Source: a bacterium 1xD42-67
GTDB lineage: Bacteria > Bacillota > Clostridia > Oscillospirales > Oscillospiraceae
Assembly: GCA_003612335.1 (NCBI GenBank)
Contig: RAYO01000019.1
Location: forward strand, 1-64,000
DNA: 64,000 nt
Direction: 5' to 3'
The notes beneath the pieces are model-generated. The model was not told where the DNA came from, ran no database searches, and saw only the letters and a list, made by a program, of their open reading frames with translations. Both the position numbers and the translations under genes were made by a program. Shown here piece after piece: positions 18,808 through 26,782 of the stretch (position 1 is its first letter; each line of letters begins with the position of its first letter).

Positions 18808-20250
18808 ATGGAAGAAAAACTGCGTGAAGTATTTGAGGAAATGGCGGTCTATAAGGACTTAAAGACAAGCAATTTTCTGAAAACACTGGGGTTACCCTCG
18901 TTCCTTCGCGATTGGCTGCTGAGGAAATTTGAAGATGACGAGGGGCAATTCGATATTGCAGAACTGCAGGAATTTGTCCGTACGTATTTTCCGCGTCAGG
19001 ATGAATGGACAAAAATCAAAGATCAAATCATGTTCGAAAATGAACGCGTAAGTATTCTGACAAAAATCATTGTTAGCATTGAAATTAAAACGCAGGCGGT
19101 TACATTTGAGTTACCTGCTTTTGGACTTACTCCCAAGGAAACTATTATTGAGTCTGACGTTTGGAATGATGTCAAAGACGAACTGGTCAACAGCAAGGAA
19201 ACTTGGGGTGTTGTCGAACTGGGATACAGAATGCCAATGCCCGAAATGCATCAGCAGGGGAAAATCAAGCTAACCAATTTTACAAGTTTTTGTCCGTATA
19301 CGGTTGATCTTGATTTCTACAAAGAAGCCCGAGCGGAGTTTACCACAGAAGAGTGGATTCGGCTTCTCCTTGGCGCTATTGACTACAACGCTGACGGATA
19401 CAAAAGCGAAACAGAAAAATTGGCTACCCTGACACGGCTTCTTCCTTTTGTTGAAAAGCGATTGAATTTGATTGAACTTGCACCAAAGGGCACAGGGAAA
19501 TCCTATCTGTTTGGGCAGATCAGCCGATTTGGCTGGCTTTCGAACGGAGGTACGATGTCCAGGGCCAAGATGTTTTATGACATGAGCAAACGAGCACCAG
19601 GTCTTGTCAGCTGCAACGATTATGTTGCCATTGATGAAATCCAGGCTACCGAGTTCCCAAATCCTCTTGAAATGCGTTCTTCGCTGCAGGGATATCTTGA
19701 AAACAATGGCACCTTTACTGTGGGTACATACAGCGGAACTGGTGAGGCTGGACTTATTCTTCTGGGGAATATTGATCAAGAAATCATGGACGAATATCAG
19801 TTTATGTTCGGAGACCTTCCTGGTATTTTTAGAATCGACGGAGCGTTGCTTGACAGGTTCCACGGATTCATCAAAGGGTGGGATATACCGCAGGTAAATG
19901 ACGGGATGAAAATTTGCGGTTGGGCACTGAATTCGGAATATTTCTGCACGATTATGCATCTTCTCCGCGAAGATATCAGCTATCGGGCTATTGTTGATCA
20001 ATTGCTCGAGGTGCCAGATGATGCTTATACAAGAGATACTGAGGCAGTAAAGCGCATTGCAACTGCCTATTTGAAGCTCTTGTTCCCGCAAGTTAAAACA
20101 GTAGAGGATGTGAATCCAAAGGAGTTTAAACGTTATTGTCTGACACCTGCATGCAAGATGAGAAGAATTATCCGTATGCAAATCAGTATGTTCGACAGTT
20201 CGTACAACAGCGAGCTGCCACAATTCACAATAAGGGAAGTTGCAAAATGA
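18808..20250 (+). CDS. brxL: Short BrxL-type AAA+ protein
   Basis: A 480-aa BrxL-family protein (Lon-related AAA+ ATPase of BREX systems). The Walker A motif APKGTGKSY is near residue 225 and the Walker B YVAIDEIQ near 271, with conserved NPLEMRSSLQGYLE between the ATPase motifs. The length fits the short BrxL form. It lacks room for the extra C-terminal Lon protease-like domain of type 1 BrxL, which is near 680 aa. It has AAGGAG before its ATG and shares an ATGA overlap with the following small gene. BrxL binds DNA and is needed for anti-phage activity in other BREX systems. Confidence 0.85.
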   Translation: MEEKLREVFEEMAVYKDLKTSNFLKTLGLPSFLRDWLLRKFEDDEGQFDIAELQEFVRTYFPRQDEWTKIKDQIMFENERVSILTKIIVSIEIKTQAVTFELPAFGLTPKETIIESDVWNDVKDELVNSKETWGVVELGYRMPMPEMHQQGKIKLTNFTSFCPYTVDLDFYKEARAEFTTEEWIRLLLGAIDYNADGYKSETEKLATLTRLLPFVEKRLNLIELAPKGTGKSYLFGQISRFGWLSNGGTMSRAKMFYDMSKRAPGLVSCNDYVAIDEIQATEFPNPLEMRSSLQGYLENNGTFTVGTYSGTGEAGLILLGNIDQEIMDEYQFMFGDLPGIFRIDGALLDRFHGFIKGWDIPQVNDGMKICGWALNSEYFCTIMHLLREDISYRAIVDQLLEVPDDAYTRDTEAVKRIATAYLKLLFPQVKTVEDVNPKEFKRYCLTPACKMRRIIRMQISMFDSSYNSELPQFTIREVAK

Positions 20251-20444
20251 AGTATATCTGTATCGCATGCGGCAAAGAAATAACTGAGAAAGATACGATT
20301 GGTATTAACAAAAAGCTTCTTGGGAATAAGGTTAAAAGCCTCTATTGCATGCCATGTCTCGCGGATTACCTTGGAACCACTGTAGAAGATCTGAATGAAA
20401 AGATTGAAGAATTCAAGGAGGAAGGCTGTAAGCTGTTTTCATGA
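20247..20444 (+). CDS. Small four-cysteine (zinc-ribbon-like) protein in the BREX operon
   Basis: 65 aa with two CxxC knuckles, CIAC at the N-terminus and CMPC about 25 residues later, and an acidic helical tail. It could bind zinc or an iron-sulfur cluster, or carry sulfur. It overlaps brxL and the cysteine desulfurase gene by 4 nt each (ATGA), so translation is tightly coupled on both sides. No named family is recognised. Its place between BrxL and a sulfur donor suggests a partner or adaptor (inference). Confidence 0.75.
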   Translation: MKYICIACGKEITEKDTIGINKKLLGNKVKSLYCMPCLADYLGTTVEDLNEKIEEFKEEGCKLFS

Positions 20445-21577
20445 GCAAAATGATGATTTACGCAGACCATGCTGCAACTACGGCAATGAGTTCAGTCGCT
20501 TATGAAGCCATGTTACCGTGGCTCCAGAACAAATATGGCAACCCATCTACTCTCTACAGCTTTGCCCGGGAACCGCGCAAGGCTGTTGCTTCAGCACGAG
20601 AAACAATAGCGGCTTGCATTGGAGCGAGGCCAGAGGAAATTTATTTTACTTCTGGTGGTACTGAAGCAGATAACTGGGCATTGATTGGTACGGCATTCTG
20701 GGAACCTGATCGATGCGGCCATATCATCACAAGCAGCATTGAGCACCATGCAATTTTGCATACGTGCGACTTCCTAAAGCGTATAGGCTATGATATTGAT
20801 TTGCTGCCTGTCAATCAGCATGGTTTAATCTTGGCTGAAACGTTGGAAAAGCATCTGCGAGGTGAAACACTGCTTGTATCTATCATGCTGGCAAACAACG
20901 AAATCGGTACAATTGAGCCTATCAAGGAACTGGCCGAAATTGCTCACCGGCATGGCAGCTTGTTCCATACAGATGCAGTACAAGCTGTCGGTCACATTCC
21001 GATTGATGTCAAAGATCTTGGCATCGATATGCTCTCAGCCTCCGCTCATAAATTCAATGGGCCCAAAGGAATTGGCTTTCTATACGTTCGTGATGGGGTG
21101 ATGATTGAACCTCTTCTCCATGGTGGTGCGCAGGAAGGCGGTCGGAGAGCTGGGACCGAGAACGTCGCCGGAATTGTAGGTATGGCTACAGCGTTCCAAG
21201 AGCATATTGAGCATTTGGAACAAGAAACTACCTATGTGCAGAATCTTGCTGACTTGCTACTAAAGGGGCTGCGGAATACGGGCCTGGACTTTATTGTGAA
21301 TGGTGACGATAATCGCATTCCTGGAAGCCTGAGCCTTTCTTTTAGAGATGCAGATGGAGAAATGCTTTTACACCGACTGGATTTGATGGGAACAGCAGTG
21401 GCCACAGGGTCTGCATGTGACTCAAAGAGCACTGCTCTCTCCCATGTCATTAGGGCGATTGGTGTACCTGACGCATATGCACATGGAACGATTCGGATTA
21501 CGCTTGGCATGGATAACAGCATCGAACAGGTCTCCGTTCTGGTTGAGCAGATAAGTCGTATACTCGATAATAGATAA
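20441..21577 (+). CDS. Cysteine desulfurase (IscS/NifS/DndA-like)
   Basis: A 378-aa class V PLP enzyme that removes sulfur from cysteine as an enzyme-bound persulfide. The motifs are YADHAATT at the N-terminus, TSGGTEADNWA near 70, HTDAVQAVG near 180, the PLP lysine in SASAHKFNGPKG near 205 and the catalytic cysteine in ATGSACDSKS near 325. It is the last gene of the BREX-like operon and overlaps the previous gene by 4 nt. No iscU-type scaffold is adjacent, so a dedicated role in feeding sulfur to the BrxP-like protein is likely, comparable to DndA with DndC (inference). Confidence 0.9.
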   Translation: MSKMMIYADHAATTAMSSVAYEAMLPWLQNKYGNPSTLYSFAREPRKAVASARETIAACIGARPEEIYFTSGGTEADNWALIGTAFWEPDRCGHIITSSIEHHAILHTCDFLKRIGYDIDLLPVNQHGLILAETLEKHLRGETLLVSIMLANNEIGTIEPIKELAEIAHRHGSLFHTDAVQAVGHIPIDVKDLGIDMLSASAHKFNGPKGIGFLYVRDGVMIEPLLHGGAQEGGRRAGTENVAGIVGMATAFQEHIEHLEQETTYVQNLADLLLKGLRNTGLDFIVNGDDNRIPGSLSLSFRDADGEMLLHRLDLMGTAVATGSACDSKSTALSHVIRAIGVPDAYAHGTIRITLGMDNSIEQVSVLVEQISRILDNR

Positions 21578-21685
21578 CGTTGATAACACATTTAGAGTCT
21601 TTGCAAATATTTTACACCCCAGACATTCTTTCTATCCCAATGGGGATTTATGTTGCTACAAAGATGGAGCATCTCATATAGAGAT

Positions 21686-21728
21686 AAGGTTCTTGCCGGT
21701 GCTGTATCCGGCAAGAACCTTATTTTTG
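21686..21728 (+). terminator. Terminator of the BREX-like operon
   Basis: A perfect 14-bp stem (AAGGTTCTTGCCGG at 21686-21699, complement at 21708-21721) with an 8-nt loop is followed by TTTTTG. It lies 108 nt past the desulfurase stop and could also serve the convergent XRE gene. Confidence 0.85.
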
Positions 21729-21758
21729 TATCAAAATTGATGTTTACAATTAAAATAT

Positions 21759-22079
21759 CTAAACTGTTTCAATCAAACAATCAAGAATTGCTTCAATCTT
21801 ATGCTGCTTCTCCAAGTCCAGCCCTCCCAGCTTCTCTGCTAGAGGCGTCCATCGAATAGCTGTGTCCGATGCGATGTACGCCGCCAGGATGGAATCAGCA
21901 CTAGTCCCAAGGGCATTACAAATATCAATCAAAGTAGGTAGCGCAGGTATCAGCAGCCCACGCTCAATCCTTGAGATCGAGTTGGAAGCAACGTCCGTCA
22001 TCTCCGCAAGCTGCTCCTGGGTCATGCCACGTTCCTTGCGTATGCGCTGTATCGCCTGTCCACCCTGCTTGAAGTCCAT
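21759..22079 (-). CDS. XRE-family HTH regulator
   Basis: A 106-aa Cro/CI-type repressor. The HTH spans about residues 10-65: IRKERGMTQEQLAEMTDVASNSISRIERG, shown as IRKERGMTQEQLAEM and SNSISRIERG. A short C-terminal helical region follows. It faces the end of the BREX-like operon and is divergent from the SLOG gene with a 127-nt shared upstream region, so autoregulation and control of the SLOG gene are the obvious options. Control of the BREX-like operon would have to act at a distance. Confidence 0.85.
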   Translation of the reverse strand: MDFKQGGQAIQRIRKERGMTQEQLAEMTDVASNSISRIERGLLIPALPTLIDICNALGTSADSILAAYIASDTAIRWTPLAEKLGGLDLEKQHKIEAILDCLIETV

Positions 22080-22146
22080 TGCTATCCCCCTACATGATGT
22101 TTTTTTATATTATGAGCGAATTAGACGTATTAAATCCAGAACGCTA

Positions 22147-22175
22147 TGGACAAAACTCGACGTATAGAGTATAAT
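22147..22175 (+). promoter_or_regulatory. Promoter of the SLOG gene
   Basis: TGGACA (22147-22152) and TATAAT (22170-22175) with a 17-nt spacer, about 31 nt upstream of the ATG. Near-consensus sigma-A promoter in the divergent region with the XRE gene. Confidence 0.7.
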
Positions 22176-22206
22176 TAGATGTAACTCTTTGCGGAGGTGG
22201 AGTCCT

Positions 22207-22737
22207 ATGGTGGATAGCTCCTGCGCCTTCACGGGCCATCGTCCACATAAGTTCCCATGGAGATATAACGAAGTCGATGAAAGATGTGTGGCATTGAAAG
22301 CCGCATTGATGGAGCAGATCACGCGGCTGACGAGGGCTAAGATAACGGACTTCTACAGTGGCGGCGCCGACGGCGTTGACTGCTGGGCGGCGATGATCGT
22401 CCTGGAACTGAGGAAAAAGAATCCTGCGCTGAGGCTCCACATGCTCCTGCCCCATGAAGGACAGGCAGACAAGTGGAGTGATTCAGCACAGGAGCGGTAT
22501 CACTTGATCTTGAAGCAAGCTGATTCGATAGAGTATGTGAGCCGTGAGTATTACGATGGGTGTATGCTCGACCGGAACCATCGGCTAGTGGGGGCTGCTG
22601 GGACACTGTTGGCTGTCTACAATGGGGAGCGACGGGGTGGTACTGCGGCAACTATTCGATATGCCCGGAAGCTCGGCAGAAGGATTATCATTCTCAACCC
22701 AATCACGCTCGAAGTCACTGAGGGTAAAGTCGGATGA
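22207..22737 (+). CDS. SLOG-fold protein (DUF1273/YpsA-like)
   Basis: A 176-aa protein of the SLOG (Rossmann-like, DprA-related) superfamily. The signature pieces are CAFTGHRPHKFPW at the N-terminus, FYSGGADGVDCWAA near 50 and ADKWSDSAQERYH near 100. SLOG proteins are thought to bind nucleotides or their derivatives, and many occur in phage-conflict loci. The start is ATG at 22207, with GCGGAGGTGG 6 nt upstream; an upstream in-frame TTG would place the site inside the gene. It sits between the BREX-like operon and the Mor-like gene. Confidence 0.78.
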   Translation: MVDSSCAFTGHRPHKFPWRYNEVDERCVALKAALMEQITRLTRAKITDFYSGGADGVDCWAAMIVLELRKKNPALRLHMLLPHEGQADKWSDSAQERYHLILKQADSIEYVSREYYDGCMLDRNHRLVGAAGTLLAVYNGERRGGTAATIRYARKLGRRIIILNPITLEVTEGKVG

Positions 22738-22849
22738 GCGGTAGCCGTAGCTATATATTCTCATCTCGGCGGCACGGGGATGAGCTCGCAGCTCAGTGGA
22801 ATCAGCTTGTTCTAAAAGCGAATATTCGATTTTGAAAACACAGCAGGAA

Positions 22850-22885
22850 CCTTTTAACGACCCTTCAAAAGCACCTTTTGACGAC
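22850..22885. repeat. Two 12-bp direct repeats, 24-bp period
   Basis: CCTTTTAACGAC (22850-22861) and CCTTTTGACGAC (22874-22885) differ at one position and sit on the same face of the helix, 30-70 nt upstream of the Mor-like regulator gene. This could be a binding site for a regulator. Function is inferred from layout only. Confidence 0.4.
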
Positions 22886-22954
22886 TGGATTTTAGGCATC
22901 GGACGATGATAAACTATGAACAGTATACTCTTGCCGGGAAAGGAGGATGGGGCT

Positions 22955-23284
22955 TTGATTGACATTGATCTGGATAACCTCAACGAAGAAGATGTCTATA
23001 ACGCCTTTGGTGTTGACGGCAATGAGGGCGAGGCTCTGAATGATATATACCTGGAACTCTATGAGCTGATCGGCCGTGATGGTATGCTCAAGCTGTTCAA
23101 GTATTTCCGTGGTGACAAGATCGACTGTCCCATGCGGCTGTACCGTCCAGAGTTTGTTGCTGACTTAGCCAAACAGACCACAGACCGGCGGGAACGTGCC
23201 AAGATCGCCAGAGCTGCCGGGTACACAGTGAAGTTCATAGAAGGTATGCTGCGAAAACGTCGGGATGAAGAGGAACCCGAATGA
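22955..23284 (+). CDS. Mor-like DNA-binding protein
   Basis: About 109 aa. The C-terminal half resembles the Mor/C-type transcription activator fold of Mu-like phages: an RDGMLKLFKYFRGDKI block followed by an HTH-like RERAKIARAAGYTVKFIEGM. An AAAGGAGG site lies 8 nt before TTG at 22955; the ATG at 22916 has no such site, so the TTG start is preferred. It may control the zinc-ribbon genes that follow. The family match is moderate. Confidence 0.55.
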   Translation: MIDIDLDNLNEEDVYNAFGVDGNEGEALNDIYLELYELIGRDGMLKLFKYFRGDKIDCPMRLYRPEFVADLAKQTTDRRERAKIARAAGYTVKFIEGMLRKRRDEEEPE

Positions 23285-23318
23285 AGTACACTCAACAACA
23301 ATTAGGAGGAAAATAGAA

Positions 23319-24119
23319 ATGTTCTGTCACAAGTGCGGTGCGCAAATGGTTGAGGGAGCGGCCTTCTGCCATAAATGTGGTACGAAGGTGGTCTATGAGG
23401 AGGATGCTGCCCAACCCGCCGAGCAAGCTGCTGTCAGCGCAGCACCGGTAGCGGCTGTTCCAATGCGCTCTACCAACACAATGACCAATCAGGATAATTT
23501 CAAGGAGTTTGTGGACAACCACATTCAGGCAACCACAAAGTTTCGGTCGGCAGAGGATCTTCTGAAAAATAGTAAACCACAGATGTTCCTGTGGCTTTGC
23601 TTTGGCATCCCTGCGGTCATAGGTCTTGTAGCAGGCGGTCCGATAGGCGCCTTGCTATTTGGTCTTGTATTTGGACACACGGCGAGGTGGATAGCTGGCG
23701 GGATCATTCGGAATCGGTACATTGCCGAGACTGTCGGAAGGTATGAGGGAGAAATCGACGTCTGTGATTTACTCCGATTTCTAAATGAGCATTTAGGTTA
23801 TCTGCATCCATATATCCATGAAGGAAAACTCAATACAGGTATATTAAGTTTTCCATTTGGCATAAAGCAGAAGAGTACGGCAATTATTCATGTGATACCT
23901 GACAAGGAAAACGCCGGTGCCGATAGCTGGAAATATGTATTTGATGCACAGAATAACCCATCTACGCTTTCACGTATTATAGGCGTTACCATTCTCTCGC
24001 TTATCCAGATATATGAACCGAAGCATACATGTCTATTCAAGACAGTTCCAATATTGCAAGCAGCCATGGAATACTATTTGAAACAATATAGGGGGAAGAA
24101 TAACAATGTTTTGTCCTAA
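23319..24119 (+). CDS. Zinc-ribbon membrane protein
   Basis: A 266-aa protein with an N-terminal double zinc knuckle (MFCHKCGAQM, then FCHKCGTKV). An alanine-rich linker, one or two hydrophobic segments (about 95-140, with glycine-rich IGLVAGGPIGALLFG) and a C-terminal domain of no recognised family follow. ATG at 23319 has ATTAGGAGGA upstream. Its last 14 nt overlap the next gene, which begins with the same type of zinc knuckle. Both may form a membrane sensor pair; the role is unknown. Confidence 0.65.
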   Translation: MFCHKCGAQMVEGAAFCHKCGTKVVYEEDAAQPAEQAAVSAAPVAAVPMRSTNTMTNQDNFKEFVDNHIQATTKFRSAEDLLKNSKPQMFLWLCFGIPAVIGLVAGGPIGALLFGLVFGHTARWIAGGIIRNRYIAETVGRYEGEIDVCDLLRFLNEHLGYLHPYIHEGKLNTGILSFPFGIKQKSTAIIHVIPDKENAGADSWKYVFDAQNNPSTLSRIIGVTILSLIQIYEPKHTCLFKTVPILQAAMEYYLKQYRGKNNNVLS

Positions 24120-25840
24120 GTGCGGTGCTAAGGTATTAGACGGTGCTAGCTTCTGCCAAAAGTGTGGCGCGAAGTTAAATGCTGCTGATGCGGAGCGGGA
24201 ATTGTTAAATACGGCAGACCATCAGACGCAGCCGGAGAAAACTCAGGCAAGTGTACCTAAAAAGAGAAGGAGGAAGAAGCTGCCTATTGTTCTTGGTGCA
24301 TTAGCAGTCCTCATAGTGTTCGTAATAATCATTGCATCTCGTGGTGGAAGCAAGGAGCCGGTGGATGCTGCTGGCGTCAACCTCTCCGAAACCTACACGA
24401 ATGAAAACGAGGGGATTTCCTTCAAATATCCCAAAGCATGGGTTCCCGTCAGCGAGGAGGAATATTCAAGTCGCTTCGGCAGCATCGAAGATGAAGAATA
24501 TCCCCTGGTTCTGCTTGCAAACGAAACTGATGATCTTCCAGAGGCAAATACCTACATCATGGTATCAAAAATCCCTGCAACGCAGGATGTCATAGATCAT
24601 CTCTTTATAGATGACGAGCAGTTTGCGGCTACATTTGACAACGATGTTACTATTAAAAACACATTAACTGCTGAGATAGATGGCGTTGCGGCGAGGGAAA
24701 TTACTTATCTAACTTCGGACGGGATCGGTTATCAGAGCTACTTCTATGCGATTGAAACTGCAATCTATCGGATTGATTTCAGCTGGAGGGGAGAAACATC
24801 TGGAAACAATCAAAGGTTTTTTGATGCAATCATAGACAGCTATAAGATTACTCCCCCCGAAACTGTCACTGTGACTGATACCTCCGGCAAACTGCTCTGC
24901 AAAAATATATCAGTTGATGCAATTATGCAAATGACCGCAGATGAGGTTATTGCTACTTTTGGCGATCCTGAAATATATATCGAAAATGAAAGTATTGAAT
25001 ACGGTGCTGATGCTCCAGAATGGATGTATTTTGACATTTCTAATGGAAACACAGTGTTTAGTTTCAGTGCTAATTCAGAGGAATTTACGTTGAATGGGCA
25101 AAGTCTTAACTTGTATTTTGACGATCTCGTAAGCCTACTTGGTGATGATTATAATAGCCTTGGGGGATCGGGATACGAGTGGATTATTGGAGATCTCTCT
25201 TGTATTTTCTCTATTCCTCCAGAGGACTATATTGCTTATAGCCTCATGATTTCCAAGCTTGATACAGATGTTCCGGTTGATAACGATGCGCTTCTGGAAC
25301 AAAATGAATACTACACCAACTCAGACCCCGAGTTATATGGCAGATGGAGATCCAGCGGGGAATTCTATTGAACTCTCTGAAGGGGGTTCTGGCAGCATGA
25401 GCTTTTGTCTGTGGAGTCAGGATCAATTAGGGAAATGTGATTACATTTTGTGGCAGGCCAATAATGGACATCTAACATTGGAACCTCATTTCTCGTATCA
25501 AATGAACTACGAATATATGCCAAAGTCGGAGGAAAATCCTCATGACTATATAGCCCTTCCAATTTGGGGGAAATTCTACCGTGTAAAAGGGACTGAGGGT
25601 GACAGCATTGTTGGATCTTGGGCGATTGAGTCTGTCAATTCGGACCGCACTAGCCTTGGACTTTATGAAGATGGAACTGGATATTGGTATGGACACGATG
25701 CTTATTATTGGAATGCCACTGATACAAGCCTTGAAATTTGCATAAGTCTTCAAGCTGGATGCGATTACTATGTGGCTGGCGATATGCTTGAATTATTTTT
25801 CTCAAATGGCAGTATGATCTTTACCAGAGTCGGAAACTGA
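24106..25840 (+). pseudogene. Zinc-ribbon/TM surface protein, frameshifted near the C-terminus
   Basis: The first frame (24106-25371, 421 aa) has a zinc knuckle (MFCPKCGAKV, FCQKCGAKL), a basic stretch (KKRRRKK), one membrane segment (LPIVLGALAVLIVFVIIIA, about 65-85) and a long extracellular part. It stops shortly after a tryptophan-rich YGRWRSSG motif. The protein clearly continues in another frame to 25840 (NSIELSEGGSGSM onward, then a second GSWAIES repeat). One extra G in the GGGG run at 25357-25360 explains the shift. A sequencing error, a real null allele or a switchable homopolymer are all possible. Confidence 0.7.
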
Positions 25841-25862
25841 ACTGATAATTCGCATTCATAGT

Positions 25863-25890
25863 AAAGAGGACGGCTATGGTCGTCCTCTTT
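25863..25890 (+). terminator. Intrinsic terminator
   Basis: AAAGAGGACG (25863-25872) pairs with CGTCCTCTTT (25881-25890) around an 8-nt loop, 22 nt after the zinc-ribbon gene. Confidence 0.75.
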
Positions 25891-25927
25891 CATTATCCAT
25901 AACCTATCGAGAGGAGTAGCGTAGTCA

Positions 25928-26128
25928 ATGAATATGAAAAGGCTGATTCACCACATCACCCCGCCATGTGCCAAGTGTCCGTACAAGCTGGGGCTGGTGC
26001 ATACGGTAGTCAATCCCTGTCCCCAGTGTAAGGAGAACGGTTACCGGATGTTTGAACAGTTCCAGTGCATACATCGCGGCCCGGTTTTTACATTCCAGCA
26101 CAAAGTTCCAGATGATAAACAGGAATGA
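25928..26128 (+). CDS. Small cysteine-rich protein
   Basis: 66 aa with CAKCPYKLG and CPQCKENGY knuckles and a further Cys-Ile-His, so a metal-binding mini-protein is likely. The start is ATG with GAGAGGAG upstream. It is the first gene of the phage/plasmid-like module. No family is recognised. Confidence 0.55.
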   Translation: MNMKRLIHHITPPCAKCPYKLGLVHTVVNPCPQCKENGYRMFEQFQCIHRGPVFTFQHKVPDDKQE

Positions 26129-26137
26129 GATGTCTGT

Positions 26138-26386
26138 ATGGAAGATTTCAATCCTGACTGTATTTTGAGTGTCCTAGAAGCAGAGGATCACTGGCTGACC
26201 TTTGACGAACTGCTCAGCAGGGTACACTACGACTGCGCATGGACGGAGTTCGCCGCACATCTGGAACGCCTTGTAGAGCAGGGGAAAGTGCTTTATGTCC
26301 TGCCATATGGAGTGGACGTTGGCTATTATAGTGTCCACAGTTCAAAAGAGGTAAAGTTTAGGGCCGCCCTTTTCAAAGGGCGGTAG
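26138..26386 (+). CDS. Small winged-helix-like protein
   Basis: 82 aa. The pattern WLTFDELLSRV ... FAAHLERLVEQGKVLYV followed by YYSV looks like a winged helix. It lies 9 nt after the previous gene, so it is probably cotranscribed. The ribosome-binding site is weak. Function unknown. Confidence 0.5.
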   Translation: MEDFNPDCILSVLEAEDHWLTFDELLSRVHYDCAWTEFAAHLERLVEQGKVLYVLPYGVDVGYYSVHSSKEVKFRAALFKGR

Positions 26387-26467
26387 GGTCCAGGGGCGAA
26401 GCCCACCCTTCACTTGTTTGCCACTTCTCAACTGTGGTGACTATATAGCATAAATGGATACTGATTA

Positions 26468-26498
26468 GAAGGGCATCCGTTGGGGATGCCCTTCTTTG
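26468..26498 (+). terminator. Intrinsic terminator
   Basis: GAAGGGCATCC (26468-26478) and its perfect complement (26484-26494) around a 5-nt loop, followed by TTTG. It lies in the 181-nt gap after the winged-helix-like gene; the rest of that gap shows nothing. Confidence 0.8.
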
Positions 26499-26567
26499 TA
26501 TCGCATCACAGCTCACTTCAGTGATACATTCTACCAGTGACATCAATAGGAAATGGAGTGATCCACA

Positions 26568-26696
26568 TTGTCCAAGAAAAAGATTCTCAAAGCGATCCTG
26601 CTCGCCCTCTCTGTCCTGCTGACAGCGTCACAGAGCACCGATGGAAAGGAGGAACCCGTCAAGTTTGATGATGACCCTGATGCGTACCTGGAATAG
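26568..26696 (+). CDS. Predicted 42-aa peptide with hydrophobic N-terminus
   Basis: A short gene with a TTG start, AATGGAGTGA 7-16 nt upstream, and a lysine-rich N-terminus followed by a hydrophobic core (ILKAILLALSVLLTA). An acidic tail (KFDDDPDAYLE) ends it. This is the layout of a signal peptide or a small membrane peptide. It is bracketed by two hairpin terminators, which supports it being its own unit. No homologue is recognised. Confidence 0.45.
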   Translation: MSKKKILKAILLALSVLLTASQSTDGKEEPVKFDDDPDAYLE

Positions 26697-26722
26697 AGGG
26701 CTTCCCATGTGGGAGGCCCTCT
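26697..26722 (+). terminator. Hairpin terminator after the 42-aa peptide gene
   Basis: AGGGCTTCCC and GGGAGGCCCT pair around ATGT, with one G-U-type mismatch; CTATTTCTCT follows. It begins at the stop codon of the small peptide gene. Confidence 0.6.
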
Positions 26723-26782
26723 ATTTCTCTGTCCGGCACGGGCTGAGCGCAGCCCACTAAATCAAATCTAGGAGGTACAATT

